Of a stretch of 64,000 nt of DNA, positions 46,986-59,529 are shown piece by piece. This DNA comes from Arthrobotrys musiformis. Taxonomy: Eukaryota; Ascomycota; Orbiliomycetes; Orbiliales; Orbiliaceae. A program made the translations under genes and the position numbers. Each line of letters opens with the position of its first letter. The stretch's first letter is position 1. The stretch spans positions 3,906,001-3,970,000 of the forward strand of contig JAVHJL010000001.1 of assembly GCA_036971715.1 (NCBI GenBank), given 5' to 3'. A model generated the notes under the pieces. That model ran no database searches and was not told where the DNA came from. It saw nothing but the letters and a program-made list of their open reading frames with translations.

Positions 46986-48330
46986 ACCTTTTCTCACGAC
47001 CGGACCTCTTTCTTCAACCCCCCTTCGACTTTACATATTTTTCCCCTTTATTCTCTTTTTTATATAAGGATACCAAAAACGCTCTAATGTCTTGTTGTAA
47101 TACGATTCGGGTTTCTTTTTTACTATGAAATGGATTTTTCTTTTTGTTGGATTTCACACCTTGCATCAAAGGCGTTGAATGACTTTTCCCTGTTTCCCTT
47201 TTTTTACTTGCTATAACTGGTTTTCAGCGAGTTTTTGTTTTGATTTTTTTTTCCTTTACAAAAAATTATTTTTAGATAGATTGCATGATATGATATTTTC
47301 AATACTATTTTCCGTTATACACAATTCTTTGGTCTTAGTAAACATCATTCCGTTAGAAGTGACATGATTTGAGGAGTGGATTATGTGATAAAGTGGAATT
47401 GTGATAATGCGTTGGCAGTGAGTGCTAAGCTACAAACTAGAGTAATCACCTTGGTTAGTCTGTAGTTTCGGTATCAAGCCGGTTCGTGAAAAAAGTAGCC
47501 ATCCGTATCTTTTACGAATATAACTAGGGCGAGGCTGTGCCTCAGTAATCAGAAATGGTCCATTAGCCCGGCCGAACTTTTTCACCAAAATGCCGCAAGT
47601 AGATAGTTCCCGTCTGGGATAGTTGTGCAATGATAAGCCGGCTTTGGATGGTACGAATACGCTTGATAAGTGCTAATCGGAACTACTCTACCGAGGTAGA
47701 TGATACAGCCCAAGTTACGGTACCGACGAATGGAGCAACACCTGCAGCTCTTTAAATTCTGCGGATCACGTTTTTGTGAGGTGCAGTGCAGTCTGGGTTA
47801 CACAGCAGAGATTTCGGCTCGGTAGCATGCGGACCGGGTTTTTGGACACGGGAAGCCGGGGGACGGGATTGTAGGAGCTCACTCGCCGGGACTCCATACC
47901 TGCTGCTGCATCCGAAAAAATTTTGAGTGACTAGTATCGTGCAGATGGTTTCGCGTATCTGATTGATTGACGAGCTCGGGGTTTTATAATTATAATTATA
48001 GTTATGGTTTGGGGGGTGGTCTGATGTGATCTGATATGTCTGATATCTAGGAGAATTCTTTTTGGGAAGCGAGAGATAGCACGGACCATTTGATGTTATC
48101 TCTAAAGCACCTGTGCATTTTTATATGGATTAGATTGGAGAGTGTACCGCCATGCTCTGAAGAACGTAACGATGATTGTCATCCATTTGCCGTGCTCACT
48201 TAGTACCTACTCGAACAATTAACCCCCAAGAAATCCCAATCCGCTGGCTGACTATAATACACCCAAAAAGAAGTTGCTATAACTACAATTTCACCTCCCT
48301 CCCTCCCTTCTACACAATATGTAACTATAA
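46986..48330. other. Spacer between PCK1 and DPP1 (convergent)
   Basis: T-rich PCK1 3' flank to about 47400, then unremarkable sequence. No gene is supported. Confidence 0.5.
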
Positions 48331-49597
48331 TCACCCCCTCACCATCCCCATCTCAATATCACTCAACCGTCCCCTCCTCCCTCTAACCTCCTCCTCCCCG
48401 TCTTCATCGTGATCCTCGCTCTTCACACCCTCGTATCCGTTCTCATCCGATGGTGACGACAGCTTGTATGGTTCATTACACCTCGCCGACCCGAGCGGGT
48501 GGAAATATCGACGGTACGAGAAGTATGCGCATAGAATACCGATCCAAGAACCCACCATTACATCCGCATAGTCGTGACGGTAGTCTTCCAACCGCGAGAG
48601 GGCGATGTATCCCGCCAGAATCGTTGCTCTTTGTAACATTAGCATATGCTATAAATGATAAATGGTGAAAAAGGGGGAAAGCGTACGAAAAGGCGGCACA
48701 GGCACGGATTAAATCCGCCCCGGGTCTGAATACGAAGAATTGACCGGCGAGGAAGAGGGATAGGTAGAGTAATCCCGCGAAGGCGGTGGAGCTGTGGCCG
48801 CTTGGGAAGGAGCGGAAGCCGTCGTGGAGGATGTGGTGGTTTGTTTGGTAGCAGACTTTGAAGGTTACTAGTTCGTTATGCGGGGTGTCTTCGCGCTATT
48901 TAGAATTTATTTATTTCATTTATTATTTGTTATTTTTCCCGTTATTTTTCTTTATGGCTTTTTTTTTTTGGATAGATTTAGTATTGGAGGGTATTTGGTG
49001 GGGGGGTTTGTGTGAGGGAAGGGAGGGTGAGGAAGAGGGAGAGGGGTGTCGTACAGGTTGACAACGATCGATTAAGTCCGGTCGAGGCCGCCCGACACCC
49101 TGTTTTACAAAATCGGTGATGAAGCTGGATAATATCAAGCTGTTCCCGAATCCCAACAGAGCCGATTGTAGGAATAGCTTTCCTTTTGATAGAACGGCGG
49201 ACCAGGCTACTATTGTCCCCAGGGGCACTATGACGGCCAGAACGAGGAGGTAGGGGACCGAGACCCGTTCTATCATCGCGTGGGGGTATTTGAGGCGCGG
49301 ATCATCGATTGTGAACATTCTGTGGAAGGGTTCGGTGAGCATCAGTGCTATGTTGGAGAGGGCGAGGAGGAGGAGGCCGAGGTAGTCGCCCGCGCGGGAG
49401 GTCTGGGAGAGGTACTACATCTCTGTTAGTCCACGATGTTTTCTACTATTATTAGGTCAATGATGATGGATACGTACCCGCCATAGTCGCGATGCGGAGA
49501 AGAGAGATGGAGGGGAAGGCATGGAGGAGGAGGAGGGACGGGAGGGAGAGGACGGGGCGGAGGAGTGCGGGGAGGGCATGGTCATGTAGGTCCTCAT
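48331..49597 (-). CDS. DPP1: PAP2 family lipid phosphatase (diacylglycerol pyrophosphate phosphatase)
   Basis: Four minus-strand exons: 49597-49478, 49414-49055, 48895-48687 and 48628-48331 (328 residues). The three lipid phosphatase motifs are present in order: KQGVGRPRPD, FPSGHSS and SRLEDYRHDYAD, carrying the catalytic and phosphate-binding Arg/His residues. Six hydrophobic segments surround them, for example GDYLGLLLLALSNIALML and VSVPYLLVLAVIVPLGTIVA. The enzyme dephosphorylates diacylglycerol pyrophosphate and phosphatidate in membranes of the vacuole or ER. The acidic C-terminal tail (EDHDEDGEEE) is cytosolic. Start choice: MRTYM is the first Met before the Ser/Pro-rich N terminus; two internal Mets (49585, 49579) are alternatives. 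The last intron must use an AAAG acceptor, because the nearer TATAG would introduce a stop after three codons. Confidence 0.88.
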
Positions 49598-49852
49598 GTG
49601 GTGGGACACAGCTCTGCTCTCTGCTCTCTGCTGGCTGCGGCTGCTGGATTCGGTTGGGTTTTGGGGGAGGTTGCGATTGGGAAGCTGAGCTGTGTTTCCT
49701 CCGCTTGGCTCGGTTCTTCTCCCTTTCTCTTCCCTTCTCTTCCCAGCCTTTAATTTTTGATAGTTACCACAACCACCCCGCATTCACCTTCATCACGGCC
49801 CGATACACGTATATACCCAGATACACTCAAAGACGGGATAAAGGGACACAAG
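49598..49852. promoter_or_regulatory. Shared 255-bp promoter of DPP1 and MED7
   Basis: The start codons of DPP1 (minus) and MED7 (plus) are 255 bases apart. The interval has a CT-rich stretch near 49715-49750 and a CGTATATACC sequence near 49807. One bidirectional promoter or two overlapping ones must serve both genes. Confidence 0.6.
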
Positions 49853-50848
49853 ATGGCAGAAGAGCAGGACAGCAGAAGGGCATCGCTATTCCCAGCCCCT
49901 CCGACCTTTTATACCCACTTCACACCAGCAAATCAAGAGAAACTGAAGGAGTTTCAAACGGCCATAAAAACCGATGGCGATGACCAGGACGCGTCGAAGG
50001 AGCTGCCGGCCGAATTGGTGTGCTTGATTCCACCGAAGCCGCCGACGGACAAGTACCAGAGCTTTGGGCAGATCTGGACTGTACGTCTCCTCTCTTCTTT
50101 TTTTCATTTTTTTCAATTTGGATGTCATGGATTCAACGGCTGACTGGTGGATCGGTGGGACAACGGTGGGATAGCTGCCTGAGCGACATCCGACACTGCA
50201 AGAACTGAATATCCCACAATTGTTCCCGGAACCGAACAATGAGAGCTACAATGTAGACCGGGCGCAGGAATTACGGCGACTGAGCAAGAGTTTGCTATTG
50301 AATTACTTGGAACTAGTTGGGATAATGGGAATCTCGCCGGAAGAGGTACAGCATCCCTTCCTCTTCATACTCCGATTTCAATCGACTATCTACACACCTA
50401 CCTTCTGGCTAGAGACTGATGACAATGATGGGAGGGGAAATAGTATGCCGAGAAGGTGTATCATCTCAGGATACATCTCATCAACATCCACGAACTGATC
50501 AATAACTACCGACCGCACCAGGCGAGAGAGACGTTGATTTCTATGATGGAGGAACAGCTGGAGAAGTCGCGACAGGAGACCGAGGATAATAAGAAGGCGT
50601 GTGCGAAGATTAGGACGCTGCTTGCGTCGCTGAGCACTTTTGATGCCGGAGGACTCCTGACATCGCCGACCGATACCGATACTCCCTCCTCCAATAATAA
50701 TATAACGAACGGCGCCACCGTCACCGCCACTTCTACTGCATCTGCCACAACTGCGACTGCGGCTGCGACTGCTGCTGCTGATGGGGTTAGGAACTGGGAG
50801 GAGAGGGACAAGTCCAGTTGGGAGGCACTACAACAAGCAGGTCTCTAA
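49853..50848 (+). CDS. MED7: Mediator complex subunit 7
   Basis: Three exons, 49853-50080, 50175-50345 and 50444-50848, encode 267 residues. The N-terminal FPAPPTFYTHFT motif and the following LVCLIPPKPPTDKYQSFG segment are hallmarks of Med7, as are LPERHPTLQELNIPQLFP and LNYLELVGIMG made by exon 2. Exon 3 begins YAEKVYHLRIHLINIHELIN and NYRPHQARETLISMMEEQLE, the coiled coil through which Med7 pairs with Med21 in the middle module. The C terminus is an Ala/Thr low-complexity extension. Med7 bridges activators and RNA polymerase II. It is divergently arranged with DPP1. Splice sites are canonical (GTACGT, GTACAG donors); phase is zero at both junctions. Confidence 0.93.
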
Positions 50849-51539
50849 GCAAGATCCTGCAGTGAGAGAAAAATGATATAATAATAATAATAATAATATG
50901 AGGGTGCACTACATACAGCGGAGATATGCCGATGGGAGAGAGATGTCCATGATACAGCACTGTGGGGGGAATAGCAAGAGAGAGAATAATATATGGGGGT
51001 TCTGGGCGCTATATGGGGAATTGGGAGTGGTGCATTACATAATCAGGTACTTGACTCGAACTCTCCCAAATAGTAACAGCCTAGGGACCCCTGTCCTCAA
51101 CAGCTCACCTCACAACCCATTAGCCAATAGCAACCGACCCTGAAATTGCGTGATCGAACTTCATCCTCCTTTTGTTAGCCATCGGCGCGCATTTGCATGC
51201 AATTCCAATTGCATCCCATCGAAAGAAAAAAAAAAAAGTCCGTCGTCGGCTTTAGCCCTCAGTGCTTACCCAGTCGCCTGGCTGACCAATTTGCATTGAT
51301 TGTGTGGCCGTTGGTACTTGAATCTTGCTGTGCTGTGCTGGGACAATTGGGTGCTAGACTCCGTTGCCCCCCGTGTCGAGGTGCCGGCGTGCATATATCC
51401 ATCCATCCATTACGCTCCGTTACAGACAGACACACCCACCATTGCATCCCCATGGCATGGTGCTTTGCTAGTTAGGCACTTACTTGAGTAGTAACCATAC
51501 TAGCTGGGAAAATTTAGACATACCCTTATTTATATAAAG
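50849..51539. other. Spacer between MED7 and MET10
   Basis: Contains an ATA-triplet microsatellite at about 50877-50897 just behind the MED7 stop. TATTTATATAAA at 51527-51538 lies immediately before the annotated MET10 ATG, too close to drive it. No gene is supported. Confidence 0.5.
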
Positions 51540-54500
51540 ATGGCAACCATCTCCCGCACTCCGTCTCCATCCCCCTCCCCCACCTTCGCAACAGGCCTGC
51601 GCACCGGCTCCTTCTCTTCACTACAGTCTCTATCCCGTCCCGGTCTCCAGTCGGCTTCCTCAGCTGCCAATCTGCTGCTGTTCAATCCAATGTATCTCCA
51701 AGCTCCCGATGCCCCGGCATCGGCCTCAGCGGGCCCCGTCTCCAACGGAGAAACCTCCAAATTCGCTCTCTCCCAAGATCACGGTTCCGAAAAACAACCA
51801 CAGTTGTCCGTCCTGAACGGCTCAGCTGCCTTCCCCTTCGGCATCCCTCACGATGTCTCCAAAATCACCGGCCAGGCTTACCTGACCTCCCAGCAGCTGG
51901 TCCAGCAGGTTGGGTACTCTCTCTCGGACAATGTCTTCTCCTACTCGCCCGAGACGTTCGACCTCGATACAGCTGCCAAAGAATGGTCTGGTAAATCACA
52001 GGCCAATGCCTACGGCAGACCCGCTACGATCACTAGCTTGGAAACTAGAACTGGAGCTGCCTCCGTCCTGCTGGGCTACGTCTTCTCGAATGACAGGGAA
52101 CTGTCCAAGAGAAATATCCCGCAGACCGTCATAGCTTCCACCGCTACTCTCCTCGAAATGCGAAATGCCCTCGAGCAGCTTTCTATGCTTTACGCTGTTT
52201 CCAGTCCCTTTGTCGCCCATGTCGCTGCCGTCGACTACTCTCCGTTTCAGTACAATCTAGTCGCCGATTATACTTCGGCCCTGCAAGTCGCTCAGGATGC
52301 TGGAATTGGCCTTATTGCGTCTAGGTCAGCACATGATGCCCAGCATATGGCTCTTTTCTCGACGTTGGTGTCTTCCGTTCTGCCTACCGTTCATATCTAT
52401 GATGGTGTCAGAGCTGGACGGGAAACCGCCAAAGTCGTCGATGTTTTGGACCAGGCCGGTATCTACCAGACGTACCGGTCCATCCTGGCCGAACAAAAGA
52501 CGGTAGGCAAGAAGGTTGACCCAGAGACCAAGGTTGCTAAGATCCTTGAGAACCTCAACTCTGAGCTCGGTACCTCTTACAAACTATTCGAGTACGTCGG
52601 ACACAGCGAACCTGAGGCTGTTCTTGTGGTCTTCGGATCCGTCGAGTCTTCTGTTTCTGCTCAAGTTGCTACCCGCTTGGCGGCTGGTGGTGAGAAGGTC
52701 GGTGTGATCTCCGTGCGAGTATACCGTCCGTTCTCCGAAACCCACTTCTTGGAAGCTCTGCCCAAGTCTGTGAAGCGGGTTGCTGTTCTCGGCCAAGTCA
52801 TCGATCAAGCTGCTGTTGACGATGCTTCCGTTCAGTCATCCCTCTACTCTGATGTCCTTGCCGCTCTGACCATGGCTGAGGACTGGGCTATTCCACCTCC
52901 AGTCGTTGATGTCAAATACCCAAGGGAGCAAGGTTGGGTGCCTTCTGACTTGGCTTGGATCTTTGACCAGATTTCCAAGCAGAGGCCTACATCCATCTCG
53001 CCACCAGAAGAAGCTTTGGCTGCTGAGTCTTCTCATATTTCCGGGTTCGAGATCTTCGAAGCCGAGGCTGTCTCTCAATACGTCTTTTGGGATCTCGATG
53101 TTTCTACTGCTGAAGAAGCTCCAAGCAGCCTTACGAGGCTTCTGGCTTCTGATAGCTCTCGAAATGTTACGTACTCCTCGATCTACGACAACTTCTCGCA
53201 GGCTGGTATTACATACAGCTGGATCAGGAGTGCTAAGGAGACTGTCCAGGCCCATTATGATGTTACACAAGCCGATGTTGTCGTTGTGAATGACTCGAAG
53301 ATTACCCTATCTTATGATGTCGCTTCCGGCGTGAAGGCCAGTGGTACCCTCCTCCTTCGCAGTCCTGTCAAGGATGAGGACCTTGAGGCTAAGCTTCCTC
53401 CTCAGCTAAGGAAGACGCTGGCAGAGAAGAAGGCTAAATTCTACATCCTTGATGTACCACAAGATGCCGGTCTCTCGCCCGAGAAGGAGAATTTGCTGTT
53501 GCAGCTCGCTTTCCTTCGTATCTCTGGCGAAGTCGACAAGATTTCTGCCATCAGCGAGAAGCTTGCCAATATTGACAAGGGCGTTGAGCCTCAGGCTATC
53601 CAGGAAGTCGCTGCCCTTATCGACACCTATGTCCGTGAAGTCGCTATTCCAGAATCCTGGCTCGAAGCCGAGGTCACCGGAGAAGCCCTCCAGACCTCGT
53701 TCGATCCCAACAGCTTTGCCATCAATAGCGCTAAATCTGAGGAAGATCCCAAGTACCTCCTCAAGAAATCGATCCACTCCGCCATCGTTCTTTCCTTCCG
53801 CGAGGCGTTTGAATTGCAAAATGCCCTCCGTCCCGATCTCCCTGTTACCAACTTTATTGTTCGAGTACAGGAGAACAAGCGACTTACTCCGCTGGATTAT
53901 GATCGTAATATCTTCCATATTGAATTCGATCTTACGGGTACCGGTATGACGTACGATATCGGTGAGGCGCTGGGTATCCACGCGCACAACGACCCCGAGG
54001 AAGTCGACCAATTCATCAAATTCTACGGTCTCGAGGCGAATGATGTCGTCGAAGTTCCTTCGAGGGATGATCCAGATCAATTGGAGATGCGAACTATTTT
54101 CCAAGCCCTCAGCCAGAACATTGACATCTTCGGCCGACCGCCCAAGAAATTCTACGAAGCCCTCGCGGAGTTCGCAACAGATGAGAAGGAGAAGAAGGAA
54201 CTTCTGACTTTGGGATCTGCTGATGGGGCTGTGGAATTTAAGCGTCGTGCTGAAGTTGAAACGCTTACTTATGCTGATATCCTGCTTGAGTTTGGATCTG
54301 CGCATCCTTCTTTCCATGATTTGGCGAGGATTGTGTCGCCGATGAAGAGGAGGGAGTATTCCATTGCTAGCAGTCAGCAGGTTCACCCCAATAGCGTGCA
54401 TTTGCTCATTGTTGTGGTGAACTGGGTTGATTCGAAGGGACGGGAAAGGTTCGGTCAGGCGACGAGGTATTTGAGTGGATTGAAGATTGGGAGTGAAGTT

Positions 54501-55074
54501 ACGGTTAGCGTTAAACCGAGTGTTATGAAGTTACCGACGGAGAGTACGAAGGTATGTTTTACTCCTCCCTTCCTTATAAACTTGGCATTCATACTAATTG
54601 GTTTTTTTATAGCCACTTATCATGGCAGGTCTGGGAACTGGTCTCGCCCCCTTCCGTGCATTTGTACAATACCGCGCATGGCAGAAGGAACAAGGCATCC
54701 CCATCGGTTCGGTACTATTGTACATGGGCTCCCGGCACCAACGCGAGGAATACCTCTACGGGGAGGAATGGGAAGCCTACGAGGCGGCCGGGGTGGTGAC
54801 GTACATTGGCAAAGCTTTCAGTCGAGATCAGCCCGAGAAGGTGTATATTCAGGATAGGATGAGGCAGAGCCTGGAAAGGATCGTGAAGGCGTACGGGGAG
54901 GAAGAAGCCGGTAGTTTTTACCTTTGCGGGCCGACGTGGCCGGTTCCTGATGTGCAGGAGGTTTTGATGGAGGCTATTGGTGTTGAGGCGGGTAGGAAGG
55001 GGGTTAAAGTTGATGCGAGACGACGGATTGAGGAGTTGAAGGATGAGGGAAGGTATGTGCTTGAGGTTTATTAG
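51540..55074 (+). CDS. MET10: Sulfite reductase (NADPH) flavoprotein subunit
   Basis: Two exons, 51540-54551 and 54613-55074 (61-nt intron), encode 1157 residues. After an unusual Ser/Pro-rich N terminus of about 95 residues, conserved sequence starts at AFPFGIPHDVSKITGQAYLT. The first ~800 residues carry the pyruvate-ferredoxin-oxidoreductase-like domains typical of fungal Met10. They are followed by the FAD-binding reductase module (LTPLDYDRNIFHIEFDL, KRREYSIASSQ) and the NADPH-binding end (PLIMAGLGTGLAPFRAF, YMGSRHQREEY, FYLCGPTWPVP, EGRYVLEVY). The protein passes electrons from NADPH to the sirohaem subunit (Met5), which reduces sulfite to sulfide in methionine and cysteine synthesis. It is slightly longer than yeast Met10 (1035 residues), mainly from the N terminus. 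The intron falls just before the conserved PLIMAGLGTG. The start site may be further in than annotated, as discussed in the findings. Confidence 0.95.
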
Positions 55075-55750
55075 AATATTTGGGTTATAGAGTTAGCGGG
55101 TTGGGGATATACTTTTAGGAATGGAAATTTTCTTCTTTCTTTCGGACAATCTCGATGGGTATTTGAAATATGGTGACGGGTGTAGACGTAGGAGTCGGTC
55201 AAATGTATAAATCTGTTGGTGAGAAGTGGTTTAAGGGGTGTATGAGTTTACATGTCTCGCCTGCATCCATCCCGGGCTGTATAGCTAGGCATCTATCTCT
55301 CCATGGATCCACGCGCTATCTCCCCGCAGGCATTTACTTGGTTTTTTCGAACTGTGCAACTTTATTAACGATCTAGTTGACATGGCGGGGTGGAGTGATA
55401 GACCACGACTCACTGGGGTATATATGTTTTGCGATTCTGAAATCTAGAGGAGGGGCTTTGTATATGTATACGTAGCACAGAGATGGTGTGCTAGTTATTG
55501 ATCGTATCTTGAAAGTATTTTGGATAGACATTCCGCGTGTAATACTCCGTCGGATGAGAGTCCGGTGTTAGCCTTCTCGGGCTCTCGGTTTCTTTTGGTA
55601 GCATGGTTGTGTATGTATAATATGTAATGGTTCTAGTAAATGATGATAAAGAAGGATATAGTCCCAAGTACTCTTTTGGGGGGTTTGTAATGGGTTTGTA
55701 GTCTTGTCACAAGCCTAATTTTTGAGTGCTGTATTTATCTCGAGAGGATT

Positions 55751-55977
55751 GTGATTTGGTCTCTCTTAGCTGATTCAGGTCAGATCGTAGGGTAATATTG
55801 TAATTAATAGGGGTATCGTGATTTATCTGCCTGACTTGATTTAGGTCGGATTCAGGTAGTGAAGGATATCCTCATCTACTTTACTTGATCGATTCGGGTT
55901 GCTATGATAGTGAAAGTATCGATATGTATATTATATACGTATCGTGATCTATCCGCCCTACTTAATTCGGGATAGAT
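55751..55977 (+). repeat. Degenerate tandem repeat, period about 60-70 bases
   Basis: Related blocks start near 55751, 55818, 55873 and 55944. Each holds a GTGAT(T/C) or similar opening and a T(G/A)ATT(C/T)(A/G)GGTC(A/G)GAT-like core; the copies near 55818 and 55944 are most alike. They lie in the MET10 3' flank. Copy boundaries are approximate because the units are strongly diverged. Confidence 0.5.
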
Positions 55978-58811
55978 TTGTGGGGAGACGGTATACGGGT
56001 ATCATCAGGAAATTGAGAGGAGGTAAGTTGCATGGCGGGTATTTTATTGATTGTAACGGATGAGATGGTCTTGTGGTTTTGTCTTTATGGGAGAGTAGCT
56101 GGGTATATCCTGGAAAATAGATAAGTGATAGAATTAGAAGGAGAGAGGTTGGATCTATTGATGTAGATATTATGTGGTAATACCTAATGGTGAAGTATTT
56201 GATGAGCCGGTGGTAGTTAGGGAGGTCGGTGAAGTGAAGCAAGTTGGACGAAATGGACCTTGATACATGGGTAGATCTGATTTCTGGCCTCGATGGCTGG
56301 ATCATTTGGGGTTCAAAGAGCTGCGTTACTAACTTTATTATAATAATATGACAATCTATCGCAGTTTTATTAATACGATTGTTTTTGCAGAAATACATAT
56401 AAATATATATACTGTTATGATATTGGGGAAGTCGGGGGAATCGATACGCATGGTACTGGTACGGTAGACAATACGTATTACAACAGTATTAATATTGGCA
56501 GTGAAAAGCAAAAACGGTATATAGTACAAATCAGCTGGAATGGATCCATGGGATTCAAGAACGGCCTTCTTCTGGCAGGTTAGGTCTGATGACATAACAT
56601 CTAATCGAAGTTAGCGCCATTGTACTTTATATGTGGACAATTTTTTAAATAATGACACTCGGGCAGCATTGAAAACCACCATTCTCCTAGATCTGACTGG
56701 GGGCGTGCTCTAAATTTTATATGATGGCAGTTATTCAGGGGTAGCTTATTTCACAAGCAAAAATGAAGATAGTGGTGCCCGCGGACTAGCCTGGGTGAGA
56801 CTGGGTACGAGGCCGGTGCCTACCAACTAACTCGATTTTTAGAAAAGCCAATGGTTGGCTAACATTGAGATTCCGAAATAATGCAAAGGTTCGCCAGTTT
56901 TCAACATATACGAAAGTAATTATGCACGGGTTCATTTAAATATTTTGATGAATTGGTATATATCGCTCTAGGATATCTGCCACAAGAGCACGAACGGGTC
57001 AGAGGAGCGCGGGAGCGAGATCGTGCATGGGGGACTGTCATGAGGTCGCGGTATACATATGGTGAAAACAGTGGAACCATATATTCGAATATTCTTTTTT
57101 CTTTCGGCCGAATATAGATATATCCCGTGCTTTGCTCTGCTAAGCGCGTTCGAATTAACGTTTAAACGGCAATATACCAAATTTTACAAATGGCGCCGCA
57201 TATATCATGTTTGATATATGCGTCATGTGTGCGGTTCTTCAGGTGGGCCCTGGTTACTTTCGAAACGTAGGAATATGGAACGATATTCCGAAAGAGCATG
57301 CTTTTGGTATGTGAGGAAAATACGGGCGGAAGGGATCCTGAGTATCGGGATCGAGGAAGATGTTTAGACCCATGGTTGGAGGCGTCTGGTTGAAAACCCC
57401 CCTGATTTGGCATTGGATCATGAGACCGGACCTGCATAAAGCGGATTTTGTGACATATTTTGTAGTTTACTTTACTGGGTCGAGAAGAGAGTTTAGAACA
57501 CTTATGATTTTTGAAATCTTTAAAACCGCAGTAGAAGATGAGAACGAGAGAAAAAAAAGTCTATGAATGATAGTATTTTGTAAGTTGAAAGTCAGCATTT
57601 TACTTCATTCTAAGCTAGAACCGGCGGCTTCTGCGAAATTATGATATCAGCTTATATCTTGAAATCTGTTAGGCCCACTACGAATCCGTTCACGAGCGTT
57701 ATAACAAGTTAAGTCAGCGGCAGGGGAACACTTCCTTGGATCCTGACCGAGTATTTTTTTTGATATTGGGCACGATATCGGATATTTGTCATATCCTGCC
57801 GCCGTACGGAGAGTATAATTCTTTTTTTAATTTTTCGGCAAATGAAGCGGGAAAGAAATATTTATTGGGGATGGTGTGGGTTAAAATGGCGTATAACGTT
57901 TGGGGGGGCGAATAGAACCACGAGAATAGTTTTCCAGACATGCGGCACATTGAAGTCACAAAATAAGATCTAACCTCCAATCTAGAGTAAGATCGAACTA
58001 TCCGGCGCTGCGGCATGTCTATGCGAACATTGGAAATCACAAAAAAAACAAAAAGAAGGGCTAGCTAACTAGGTTCTCGCAAATCTTCAAAGTTTTCCGA
58101 ATATCAAAAGGAAACAACAGAACTGACACGAAACATTTCCCGCTGCTGGCGCTCAAGGAAAACAAACTAAAGCAAAAGGGATATGGGCGGGAAAATAGGG
58201 AATACATGACACAAGGCCGCCTTCACAAAATCTTCCCAATGATTGTTCGTGAAAAAAAGAGAGGTCAGACCAGTTTTTCCGGTTCTTCCTTGGGGGTGTT
58301 TGTGAGGCCGGTACTTTCCACCCCCAGTTCGAAACCCAGGTACCAGATCCCAGGTTCAAGGGTCCACCCGATTCTCATATCATATCATGGATCCACAATC
58401 AGGTCGCACGGATCGATATCCATCCAAACCAAAAAAGAAAAAGCCCAACCTCTTCCATAAAAACTGGCGACAAAAAGAGAACCAAAAAAGAGCTTCTCCT
58501 AGCCTGGATAGGACACTTTTTCCCTCTATCTTCTCCGATGAACCGAGGATGCCGGCTGATAGCGGTTTCTCTAATATTGAAACAGGGTTGAAACACTTTT
58601 TGGGGGGCTCTTTTCTACCGCTCGAGTGCTCTTGGGATCTTTAGTTTGGGAAGGGGTGAACTTGCGGCAGCGTGCGGTGGGGAAAACCTGCTTTCTTGGA
58701 GCTATCTGGTGTGTGTGGTATTTACAGCGGGTAATATGTTGGTATTTTGTGTTGCGCGCAACCTTGCATTATGCCTTGTAGAGACTCTTGGACTAAACTG
58801 GAATGAATTGA

Positions 58812-58831
58812 TTTTTTTTTTTTTTTTTTTT
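58812..58831 (+). repeat. Poly(T), 20 bases
   Basis: Uninterrupted T run in the gene-poor spacer. Confidence 0.8.
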
Positions 58832-59529
58832 GTAGAGTGTGGAAAAAAAGCGAGGGTACGCGGGACGGAATCCAGCTCTGTGGATCCGTGGAAGGAAGGA
58901 TAGACCAGCGAGATTGGGCGATAGGTACCAGTACCTTGATCATACATGCATGTTGGGAATAGCTATAGCTACACTATGCCTCTTCGTCGTCCTTGGCCGG
59001 CCATGATTGGGCTGTAGTTTGTGAGGGAAAGTTAGGTACTGACTAGTTTAAGAGACTCGGCATGGCGGGTCCGATTCTGCGGCCGAAGGATGAGGAGGGG
59101 AAGACGCACAGGTAACTATAGTTGCACACCCGCGAGGTGGAGAACGGTTCTTCACGGGTCGCAGAGCCAGTGTGTGTGGGTAGGTTGACTATATGGTGCA
59201 GAATTACGAGACGAAACTGTTAGCCCTTATCCCTAGTTCAGTGTCAAGTTCCGTCTTTTAGGTGTTAAGGAAACGTAAGTAGAAATTAAAGAGAAAGTTG
59301 GCGGCGTACATGATGTAGAGAACGCACAATGGTATGGACAAAGGGATAGCTATAGGCAGTCGGACAGTTCGGAATGGCCGGTGGAGCGAAACCCCTCTCT
59401 CCCCCTTCCCTCGTCCCCGCACGCCACGCTGAATAAATCAACTTTCACTAGAGTATTTCTTTTTTCGGCTTGTTTTTCACTTTTTTTCTGGATTTTGGAT
59501 TTTCTAATTGTAAGCTACGGGTAAAAGCT

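Larger units (their letters stand above)
55075..59529. other. Gene-poor spacer of 4.5 kb
   Basis: Between MET10 and the third F-box gene. Apart from the degenerate tandem repeat near 55.8 kb and a T run at 58812-58831, nothing structured was found. Small frames (the largest, 146 codons, at 55958-56398) are A/T-rich and not convincing. Confidence 0.5.

Noticed and set aside
45336..46997. 553-codon open frame on the minus strand across PCK1
   Set aside because: It is the mirror of strongly C-ending codon usage in PCK1. Its Gly/Val/Asp-rich translation has no domain, and PCK1 itself is certain.
53406..54401. 331-codon minus-strand frame over MET10
   Set aside because: Antisense shadow of conserved MET10 reductase sequence.
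58300..58370. GTTCGAAAC, second tRNA-like B box
   Set aside because: The bases flanking the loop cannot form a T-stem and no D-arm precedes it.
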